Shown piece by piece: positions 1-5,337 of a stretch of 15,431 nucleotides of DNA. The first letter of the stretch is position 1. Every line of letters starts with the position of its first letter. Under the pieces are notes generated by a model. That model ran no database searches and was not told the DNA's origin. It saw nothing but the letters and a program-made list of their open reading frames with translations. The stretch is from Terrisporobacter othiniensis (GTDB lineage: Bacteria; Bacillota; Clostridia; Peptostreptococcales; Peptostreptococcaceae), in assembly GCF_000808015.1 (NCBI RefSeq), contig NZ_JWHR01000060.1, forward strand, positions 1-15,431, read 5' to 3'. The position numbers were made by a program, and so were the translations under genes.

Positions 1-61
1 TTAATTTCATATCTATAGCTTTCCATTTTATTTCTGGTGAGTAGTGTACTCTTGTACTCAT
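1..61 (-). CDS. IS3-type transposase OrfA-like protein, N-terminal fragment
   Basis: This leftward ORF starts at ATG (61-59) and is cut by the window start after 20 codons. A ribosome site reading AAAGGAGG on the minus strand lies about 10 bases upstream of the ATG, inside 71-80. The visible start, MSTRVHYSPEIKWKAID, resembles the opening of helix-turn-helix OrfA proteins of IS3-family elements, which bind the terminal repeats and are extended by frameshifting into the DDE transposase. The HTH itself lies outside the window. It could equally be a stand-alone HTH protein. The start and strand are well supported; the family is only moderately so. Confidence 0.5.
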   Translation of the reverse strand, partial: MSTRVHYSPEIKWKAIDMKL

Positions 62-147
62 AATAAAATAACCTCCTTTAAAATCATACATATAGTATGT
101 TTCAAAAGAGGTTGTTTTATTTATTCCTGTGTAAAGGGTTCACTTCA
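1..147 (-). mobile_element. Terminus of an IS3-family-like insertion element (partial)
   Basis: On the minus strand, the sequence beginning at 147 reads TGAAGTGAACCCTTTACACA. It resembles the TGAA-starting terminal inverted repeats I remember for the IS150 group of the IS3 family. About 85 bp inside this end begins an ORF with a strong ribosome site whose N-terminus looks like a transposase OrfA, the expected spacing in such elements. The body and the other end lie outside the window, so neither the opposite repeat nor a target-site duplication can be checked. The call is an inference. Confidence 0.4.
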
Positions 148-231
148 TAAACGATAAGGGGGTGTTTTTTTATGTAAGAAATTTTTATCGTAATAAAAAA
201 TTAAAAAATCTAATCAAAATAAGTGAATTTG

Positions 232-240
232 TGCTACTAT
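232..240 (+). promoter_or_regulatory. Candidate extended -10 promoter for hydG leader
   Basis: TGCTACTAT is an extended -10 (TG, one base, TACTAT). No good -35 hexamer lies 16-18 bases upstream, which is tolerable for extended -10 promoters. Transcription would start near 247, giving a leader of about 195 nt before hydG. The stretch 148-231 is otherwise plain AT-rich sequence. Confidence 0.35.
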
Positions 241-246
241 TTAAGT

Positions 247-386
247 GAGCTGACCCTAAAGTATCATCTGAGGGGAAAGGTAATCATAATATAAAATTAG
301 TCTGATTACTAAGACTTATCTTAAGTAAAAAGATGGTTATATATTAAGTTCATGATGACCTTTGCCATTGGCGAAGGTTTTTTACT
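247..386 (+). promoter_or_regulatory. Structured leader of hydG, candidate attenuator or riboswitch
   Basis: Several pairings can be read directly. CCCT (254-257) pairs with AGGG (271-274). GGTAATCA (279-286) pairs with TGATTACT (303-310). ACTTA (314-318) pairs with TAAGT (322-326). A terminator hairpin follows at 358-378 with a T-run. The segment AAAGGTAATCA (276-286) can instead pair with TGATGACCTTT (353-363) at 10 of 11 positions, which would occupy the 5' arm of the terminator. This gives a mutually exclusive terminator/antiterminator arrangement. I do not recognise conserved motifs of the T-box, SAM, TPP, FMN, cobalamin, glycine, lysine, purine or c-di-GMP classes, so the signal sensed is unknown. 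Confidence 0.5.
358..383 (+). terminator. Intrinsic terminator inside the hydG leader
   Basis: ACCTTTGCC (358-366) and GGCGAAGGT (370-378) form a 9-bp stem with one G-U pair and a 3-base loop, followed by T378-383. It lies about 60 bases before the hydG start, between the candidate promoter and the gene, so it would act as an attenuator unless a promoter lies further downstream. Confidence 0.7.
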
Positions 387-441
387 TATTATATATGTCT
401 TCTAATTTGTCAGCAAAAACATTTTTAGGAGGAAAAGTAGT

Positions 442-1872
442 ATGATTTATGATCCAAAATCAAGTAAAGCAGAGGAATTTATCAATCATGAGGAGATTTT
501 AGAAAGTTTAGAGTATGCAAACGCGAATAAAGGAAATAAGGAATTAATTGAAGGAATACTAGACAAAGCAAATAGAGCTAAAGGATTAACTCACAGAGAA
601 GCTGCTATATTACTTGAATGTGAAGATGAAGAATTAATTGATAGAATGTTTAAAATGGCAGAAGACATAAAAAAAAGATTCTATGGTAATCGTATAGTAA
701 TGTTTGCACCTCTATACTTGTCAAATTACTGTATAAATGGATGTGTTTATTGTCCATACCATTTAAAAAATAAAACAATAGCTAGAAAGAAATTAACTCA
801 AGAAGAAATAAAAAGAGAAGTAATTGCATTGCAAGATTTAGGACATAAAAGGCTTGCTTTAGAAACTGGAGAAGACCCAAAAAATAATCCTTTAGAATAT
901 ATACTTGAATCTATAAAAACTATATACAGTATAAAGCATAAAAATGGAGCTATCCGTAGGGTGAATGTAAATATAGCAGCTACCACTGTAGAAGATTATA
1001 GAAAATTAAAAGAAGCAGGTATTGGTACATATATATTGTTCCAAGAAACATACAATAAAGAATCATACGAAAAACTTCACCCAACAGGACCAAAGCATGA
1101 CTATGCTTATCATACAGAAGCACATGATAGAGCAATGGAAGGTGGTATAGATGACGTTGGCCTTGGCGTATTATATGGACTTAGCACATATAAGTATGAG
1201 TTGGTAGGAATATTAATGCATGCAGAGCATTTAGAAGCAAGGTTTGGAGTGGGACCACATACTATAAGTGTACCAAGACTTCGTCCTGCAGAAGATATAG
1301 ATGTTTCTGATTTTCCAGATGCACTATCGGATGAAATATTCCAAAAAATAGTTGCTATAATTAGGTTAGCTGTTCCTTATACGGGAATGATAGTTTCAAC
1401 AAGAGAATCTCAAAAAACTAGAGAAAAAGTACTACATTTAGGAGTCTCACAAATAAGCGGCGCATCATCAACAAGTGTTGGAGGATATGCAGATAGAGCA
1501 GAAGGGATTAGTGAAGAAGTTACGAGTGCACAATTTGACGTAGATGATGATAGAACTTTAGATGAAGTTGTTAACTGGTTATTAGATATGAACTATATTC
1601 CAAGTTTTTGTACTGCTTGTTACAGAGAGGGAAGAACAGGGGACAGATTTATGTCGCTATGTAAAAGTGGACAAATAGCAAATTGTTGCCAACCAAATGC
1701 ACTTATGACATTAAAAGAGTACTTAGAAGATTATGCAAGTGATAATACAAAACAAGTAGGAGAAGAATTAATTTCAAAAGAAGTTAAAAAAATACCTAAA
1801 GATAAAGTAAGAAATATAGTGGAAGAAAGATTAGTTAAAATATCAAATGGAGAAAGAGACTTTAGATTCTAG
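442..1872 (+). CDS. hydG: [FeFe]-hydrogenase H-cluster maturase HydG (radical SAM tyrosine lyase)
   Basis: HydG cleaves tyrosine by radical SAM chemistry to p-cresol and supplies the CO and CN- ligands of the hydrogenase H-cluster, as an Fe-cysteine-bound synthon. The 476-aa length is normal for the family. The radical SAM CX3CX2C motif is C97, C101 and C104 (CINGCVYC), and the C-terminal CX2CX22C motif that holds the second, five-iron cluster is C390, C393 and C416. The CPYHLKN, GHKRLAL, GPHTISVPR and CTACYREGRTGDRFM stretches are typical of HydG and separate it from ThiH, which lacks the last cluster. ATG 442 follows AGGAGG (427-432) at 9 bases. The gene stands alone, with no hydE, hydF or hydrogenase gene nearby, and has a possible attenuator upstream and its own terminator downstream. 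Confidence 0.96.
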   Translation: MIYDPKSSKAEEFINHEEILESLEYANANKGNKELIEGILDKANRAKGLTHREAAILLECEDEELIDRMFKMAEDIKKRFYGNRIVMFAPLYLSNYCINGCVYCPYHLKNKTIARKKLTQEEIKREVIALQDLGHKRLALETGEDPKNNPLEYILESIKTIYSIKHKNGAIRRVNVNIAATTVEDYRKLKEAGIGTYILFQETYNKESYEKLHPTGPKHDYAYHTEAHDRAMEGGIDDVGLGVLYGLSTYKYELVGILMHAEHLEARFGVGPHTISVPRLRPAEDIDVSDFPDALSDEIFQKIVAIIRLAVPYTGMIVSTRESQKTREKVLHLGVSQISGASSTSVGGYADRAEGISEEVTSAQFDVDDDRTLDEVVNWLLDMNYIPSFCTACYREGRTGDRFMSLCKSGQIANCCQPNALMTLKEYLEDYASDNTKQVGEELISKEVKKIPKDKVRNIVEERLVKISNGERDFRF

Positions 1873-1932
1873 TCTTGAAGATACTATAAGCTTTAATATT
1901 ATAATAAAATATATAGATAATTCTATTTACGG

Positions 1933-1959
1933 AGAAGACAATTTATTTGTCTTCTTTTT
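1933..1959 (+). terminator. Intrinsic terminator of hydG
   Basis: AGAAGACAA (1933-1941) and TTGTCTTCT (1947-1955) form a perfect 9-bp stem with a 5-base loop, followed by T1955-1959. It lies about 60 bases after the hydG stop. Confidence 0.85.
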
Positions 1960-2048
1960 ATTATGTAAAAATTTTTAGAATAAAAGGATAATTATAATAA
2001 TTTATGAATATTATTTTGTAATGGAAAATATAATTGGGGTGATAAAAT

Positions 2049-2660
2049 TTGAAGTTAATTTGTTTAAACATACATAAAGGTACAGATGAATTTAGAAGGG
2101 TAACTTTATTTCAACTTATAGATTACTTAAAATCTTTGGATTGTGATGTTATTTGTCTTCAGGAAGTTTTATATTATCAATTTAAGCTCATGAAAAAGCT
2201 GTTAAAAATGGATGGGGTATTTGGATTGCATGTAAATAATAAGAAGATGAAATTTGGAATATGTATACTAAGTAAAAATAAAATAGCTCGTAGTGAACAT
2301 GTATTATTAAGTAGCAAAAAGGAGCAAAGAGGACTATTGAGTATAGATATAGGTGATGAAATTTTTATAAATACTCACTTGGGGTTAGATAATGACGAAA
2401 GGAAAACTCAAATAAGTGAAATTTTAGATTTTGCAAAAATGCAAAAGAAAAATATTGTGATTTGTGGTGATTTTAATGAGAAAAATATTAGTTTAGTTTC
2501 ATATAAAGATGTGGCTCAATACTTGTGTAAGGATTTTTATCCAACTTTTAAAATATCCAGGATTGATTATGTTTTTGTAAGTAAAATAATAAATATAAAA
2601 TCATATGAAGTTGATGAAGTATTTTATTCAGATCATTTTCCAATTATTGTAGAAATATAA
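2049..2660 (+). CDS. Endonuclease/exonuclease/phosphatase (EEP) family hydrolase
   Basis: This 203-aa protein is a compact metal-dependent phosphoesterase of the EEP (DNase I / exonuclease III / sphingomyelinase) fold. All catalytic landmarks appear in order: N7 (LNIHKG), E39 (LQEV), H110 (NTHLG), D141/N143 (GDFN, 140-143), D173 (RIDYVF) and D195/H196 (SDHFP). No signal peptide or membrane segment is visible, so it is probably cytoplasmic. It is shorter than typical exonuclease III (about 250 aa) and lacks extra insertions, so the substrate (nucleic acid, phospholipid or sugar phosphate) cannot be told. The TTG start at 2049 is chosen because GGGGTGAT (2036-2043) lies just upstream and translation enters the MKLICLNIH strand at once. 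A -10-like TATAAT is at 1993-1998, with a poor -35. No terminator separates it from the next gene, 77 bases on. Confidence 0.85.
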   Translation: MKLICLNIHKGTDEFRRVTLFQLIDYLKSLDCDVICLQEVLYYQFKLMKKLLKMDGVFGLHVNNKKMKFGICILSKNKIARSEHVLLSSKKEQRGLLSIDIGDEIFINTHLGLDNDERKTQISEILDFAKMQKKNIVICGDFNEKNISLVSYKDVAQYLCKDFYPTFKISRIDYVFVSKIINIKSYEVDEVFYSDHFPIIVEI

Positions 2661-2737
2661 AAACGTATTATGAAAATTTAGAAGTGAAGGAAAAGTGTTA
2701 TGAAAGTTAATGAGAATTTAAAATAGGAGGAGATTAA

Positions 2738-3058
2738 ATGAGCAGTGATGGAAATTTACTTCAAATAATATTTGATGGTATTTGGGCAACTGGAGAAATT
2801 GTAGTAAAAGCATTTAGAAAAGAAGAAGAAAAGTCCCCATTAGATATATTTTTTAACAAAGTGGGACTTTGCAATAAGGATAAAGAATATCCAAAGGTAG
2901 TAGAAACAATTTTGCAAAAAGAAGAGAACGTTTATAAAATATGGTGCCCTATAGGTCTTGGAAAAATAGATTTTGAAAAATATTCGGATGCATTAGAAGT
3001 TTATTTAGGTAAACAAGTAGAAGTAAAATCTACTAAAGGATTTATATATATTAAATAG
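2738..3058 (+). CDS. Small protein resembling an N-terminal segment of FtsK/SpoIIIE-like translocases
   Basis: This 106-aa soluble protein starts at ATG 2738 behind a GGAGGAG site (2727-2733). Residues about 35-106 (PLDIFFNKVGLCNKDKEYP, then a CPIGLGKIDFEKYSDALEVYLGKQVEV pattern split here as CPIGLGKIDFEKY / ALEVYLGKQVEV) recall the region just before the ATPase in FtsK/SpoIIIE-type DNA translocases of Gram-positive conjugative elements. There is no Walker A or B, so it cannot be a motor by itself. The stop codon is followed by an intrinsic terminator, so it looks like a settled stand-alone gene rather than one broken by frameshift. A decayed second copy lies at about 4829-5042. The homology is from memory and moderate; function is unknown. 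Confidence 0.6.
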   Translation: MSSDGNLLQIIFDGIWATGEIVVKAFRKEEEKSPLDIFFNKVGLCNKDKEYPKVVETILQKEENVYKIWCPIGLGKIDFEKYSDALEVYLGKQVEVKSTKGFIYIK

Positions 3059-3090
3059 ATTTGTGGTGAAAGCTATTATAAAGGTATTAA

Positions 3091-3122
3091 AAAGATTTGG
3101 ATATGCTGCCAAATCTTTTTTT
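3091..3122 (+). terminator. Intrinsic terminator of the 106-aa gene
   Basis: AAAGATTTGG (3091-3100) and CCAAATCTTT (3109-3118) form a perfect 10-bp stem with an 8-base loop and a T-run to 3122. A related hairpin at 5090-5121 belongs to the second unit of the duplication. Confidence 0.85.
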
Positions 3123-3179
3123 GATGAAAAAAATCGAAAATATACTATATAAATGATTAATAATATAAATATATATTAT

Positions 3180-3195
3180 AATTTATCTTAAAAAT
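3180..3195 (+). promoter_or_regulatory. Degenerate counterpart of a CodY box
   Basis: AATTTATCTTAAAAAT lies where the duplicate unit carries a perfect CodY box at 5177-5191; the flanking TACTTTG...TTTTAATATAAAT is shared. Here the motif has a one-base insertion and several changes, so strong CodY binding is unlikely. Confidence 0.4.
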
Positions 3196-3235
3196 ACTTT
3201 GCTTTTAATATAAATTATAAGTGATTATATGTTTT

Positions 3236-3299
3236 TTATAATTTGAATATACAGAAAATTATAATTTTATTGACTATTCAAACATATTTCGTATATAAT
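3236..3299 (+). promoter_or_regulatory. brnQ copy 1 promoter with CodY-like box and dyad
   Basis: The -35 TTGACT (3270-3275) and -10 TATAAT (3294-3299) are 18 bases apart. Just upstream, AATATACAGAAAATT (3246-3260) matches the CodY consensus AATTTTCWGAAAATT at 13 of 15 positions. The inverted repeat TTTGAATA (3242-3249) / TATTCAAA (3275-3282) flanks the -35, with the palindrome AAAATTATAATTTT (3255-3268) inside. The block 3236-3282 is identical to 5231-5277 although most surrounding non-coding sequence has diverged, which suggests functional constraint. Confidence 0.75.
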
Positions 3300-3341
3300 A
3301 CATATATGAAACAAAAGAGGAAGGGGAATAAGGAGGTCACA

Positions 3342-4643
3342 ATGAATAAGACAAATAAAGATATCATAATAGTAGGATTTGCATTATTTGCAATGTTTTT
3401 CGGAGCAGGAAATTTATTATTTCCGCCATTTTTAGGACTTATAACAGGTAACAGTTGGTTAAATGGATTTACAGGATTTATATTAGCAGATGTAGGTTTA
3501 TCATTACTTGCAATACTTGCAATAGCAAAATGTGATGGAGAAGTTGGTAAAATTTTCTCAAGAGCAGGACATAAATTATCTATTGCATTAGGATGTGCAA
3601 TAATGATTTGCATAGGGCCACTTCTTGCTATACCAAGAACAGCAGCTACAACATTTGAGATGGGAATTCAACCAATATTTAGTGGTTTTAATTCAATAGT
3701 ATTTTCAATAATATTCTTTGGTGCAACATTATTATTAACAATAAAACCATCAAAGGTTGTTGATATAATAGGATCTTACTTAACACCAGCCCTTTTAATT
3801 GCATTATTAGTATTAATAGGAATGGGAATATTTAACCCTTTAGGAGAGATTCAACCATCAACAATAGATGGAGTATTTTCTGAAGGAGTATTCCAAGGAT
3901 ATCAAACATTAGATGCCCTAGGAGCGGTTTCTTTAGGAGCAGTAATTATAACAAGTATTGCTAACAAAGGATATACAAAACAGAAAGAACAAGTCAGTAT
4001 GACATTTAAAGCAGGATTAGTAGCAGGTGCAGGATTACTAGTAGTTTACGGTGGATTGACATATCTTGGTGCAACAGTATCAGGATTATTTGAATCAAAT
4101 GTATCACAAGCAGGATTAATTGTGTCTATAACAGAAATGTTATTAGGATTCCCTGGAAAAGTTATACTAGGAATAATTGTAATGCTTGCATGTTTAACAA
4201 CAGCTATAGGTTTAACATCAGCAACTGGACAATATTTCTCTAAACTTACAAATAATAAAGTAAAATATGAAACTATAGTTACAGTAGTATGTTTATTTAG
4301 TTTAGTTGTATCTAATTTTGGAGTCGATAAAATAATACAATTTTCAGCTCCTATATTAACATTTGTATACCCACCAACAATAGTTTTAGTAGTATTTACA
4401 CTATTTGGTGAATTTATTAAAAATGATAATGTGTTCAAATTTGGAACTTATGCAGCACTATTTATAAGTATACTGAATATAATTAGTGATTTTGGTGTAA
4501 AGATTCCGCTAATAAATAATTTACCATTATATTCATTAGGATTTAACTGGGTGGTACCTGTAATTATTGCATCAGTAATAGGATTTTTTGTGAAATCAAG
4601 TAGATCTAAATTGAACTCTGAATCTGGAGAGATGACTGCTTAG
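3342..4643 (+). CDS. brnQ: Branched-chain amino acid transport system II carrier protein (LIVCS family), copy 1
   Basis: This 433-aa membrane protein has about 12 hydrophobic segments and imports leucine, isoleucine and valine with a cation (Na+ or H+). Family features are the N-terminal FALFAMFFGAGNLLFPPFLG stretch, GPLLAIPRTAATTFEMG near residue 100 and LTTAIGLTSATGQYFSKL in the C-terminal half. ATG 3342 is chosen over an in-frame TTG at 3243 because AGGAGG (3331-3336) sits 5 bases before the ATG, the promoter (-10 at 3294-3299) lies downstream of the TTG, and the paralogue starts at the same residue with the same length. It forms a single-gene transcription unit closed by the hairpin at 4663. 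A CodY-like box upstream suggests repression when branched-chain amino acids and GTP are plentiful. Confidence 0.95.
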   Translation: MNKTNKDIIIVGFALFAMFFGAGNLLFPPFLGLITGNSWLNGFTGFILADVGLSLLAILAIAKCDGEVGKIFSRAGHKLSIALGCAIMICIGPLLAIPRTAATTFEMGIQPIFSGFNSIVFSIIFFGATLLLTIKPSKVVDIIGSYLTPALLIALLVLIGMGIFNPLGEIQPSTIDGVFSEGVFQGYQTLDALGAVSLGAVIITSIANKGYTKQKEQVSMTFKAGLVAGAGLLVVYGGLTYLGATVSGLFESNVSQAGLIVSITEMLLGFPGKVILGIIVMLACLTTAIGLTSATGQYFSKLTNNKVKYETIVTVVCLFSLVVSNFGVDKIIQFSAPILTFVYPPTIVLVVFTLFGEFIKNDNVFKFGTYAALFISILNIISDFGVKIPLINNLPLYSLGFNWVVPVIIASVIGFFVKSSRSKLNSESGEMTA

Positions 4644-4662
4644 TAGTGATAGATTAAATATA

Positions 4663-4706
4663 AAAGCCTCTTAGTACTATATTTTATAGTCTAAGGGGCT
4701 TTATTT
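4663..4706 (+). terminator. Intrinsic terminator of brnQ copy 1
   Basis: AAAGCCTCTTAG (4663-4674) pairs with CTAAGGGGCTTT (4691-4702) over 12 bp with one G-U. ACTAT (4676-4680) and ATAGT (4686-4690) extend the stem inward. A T-rich tail follows. Confidence 0.85.
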
Positions 4707-4828
4707 AATGTTTTTACTATTAAAATTGATTAAAAATCGCCTTGCAATCGTTTTCTAATTATAGTTTATATTAAAAAGAAAATATATTAGGTATGTCTAC
4801 AAAAAGTGTAGTCAAAAGGGAAGTTTTA

Positions 4829-5042
4829 AATATTTTTTTTAACAAAGTGATAGTATATAATAAGAATAGAGAATTTTCACGAATTATAGTAATTATTTTA
4901 TGAAAATGAGAAAACGTTTACCGGGTGTGTTAATCTACAAACCTTGAAAAAACAGGCTTCAGAAAAAAAAATTATATTTCAGAAAAATATCTAGGAAGAA
5001 AATGTAAAAGAAAACTATTGAAGAATTTATATATATTAAACA
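4829..5042 (+). pseudogene. Decayed second copy of the 106-aa FtsK-like gene
   Basis: The only long gap between the brnQ genes (4644-5337) contains a remnant matching codons about 35-106 of the gene at 2738. TTTTTTAACAAAGTG (inside 4832-4849) matches 2849-2863. The codons around 4896-4928 read I-L-stop-K-stop-E-N-V-Y-R-V against ILQKEENVYKI, with most changes being transitions. CTTGAAAAAACAG (4943-4955) and ATTTATATATATTAAA (5025-5040) continue the match in order. At least three in-frame stops (TGA, TGA, TAA) and small indels show it is dead. The first third of the gene and its ribosome site cannot be recognised. The rest of the gap, 4707-4828, shows nothing convincing. Confidence 0.7.
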
Positions 5043-5089
5043 ATTATGTATGTAAAATTTATTGCGTTATAATAAATGTGTGTTAAAAA

Positions 5090-5121
5090 AAAGATTTGGA
5101 CATTTTGACGAATCTTTTTTT
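5090..5121 (+). terminator. Terminator hairpin retained after the gene remnant
   Basis: AAAGATTTG (5090-5098) pairs with CGAATCTTT (5109-5117), 9 bp with one G-U, then T5115-5121. It is the counterpart of the hairpin at 3091-3122, and both are followed by the shared ATGAAAAAAATCGAAAA. It could still block read-through into brnQ copy 2. Confidence 0.7.
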
Positions 5122-5176
5122 ATGAAAAAAATCGAAAAAAAACACAGAAATTATTTAGAATATAAATATTAATCTT

Positions 5177-5191
5177 AATTTTCTGAAAATT
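5177..5191 (+). promoter_or_regulatory. Perfect CodY-binding box upstream of brnQ copy 2
   Basis: AATTTTCTGAAAATT is an exact match to the CodY consensus AATTTTCWGAAAATT. It lies about 75-90 bases before the -35 of the brnQ copy 2 promoter; a second, 13/15 box is adjacent to that promoter at 5241-5255. CodY represses branched-chain amino acid uptake genes in many Firmicutes when Ile/Leu/Val and GTP are high. Confidence 0.85.
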
Positions 5192-5230
5192 ACTTTGTTT
5201 TTAATATAAATATTCAATTTTATATGGCTA

Positions 5231-5294
5231 TTATAATTTGAATATACAGAAAATTATAATTTTATTGACTATTCAAATATATGTCGTATATAAT
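5231..5294 (+). promoter_or_regulatory. brnQ copy 2 promoter with CodY-like box and dyad
   Basis: The -35 TTGACT (5265-5270) and -10 TATAAT (5289-5294) are 18 bases apart. AATATACAGAAAATT (5241-5255) is a 13/15 CodY-like box. TTTGAATA (5237-5244) and TATTCAAA (5270-5277) form the same inverted repeat around the -35 as in copy 1. Confidence 0.75.
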
Positions 5295-5337
5295 CCAGGT
5301 ATAGAACAAAATATTTAGGGGGAATCAGGAGGTCACA

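Noticed and set aside
247..383. T-box or other known riboswitch in the hydG leader
   Set aside because: No T-box AGGGTGGNACCGCG element and no conserved cores of SAM, TPP, FMN, cobalamin, glycine, lysine, purine or c-di-GMP switches could be read; left as an unclassified structured leader.
2700..2726. Eight-codon frame MKVNENLK before the 106-aa gene, as a leader peptide
   Set aside because: It has no repeated regulatory codons and no attenuator hairpin after it; it is likely chance.
3243..3341. Upstream TTG start giving a 466-aa BrnQ copy 1
   Set aside because: It precedes the -35/-10 promoter, lacks a ribosome site, and adds a stretch with no counterpart in the paralogue; ATG 3342 behind AGGAGG gives the same 433 aa as copy 2.
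3278..3613. Antisense open frames at the start of both brnQ genes (also 5325-5627)
   Set aside because: They mirror each other only because the sense genes are paralogues; no ribosome site or promoter, and composition is that of an antisense shadow.
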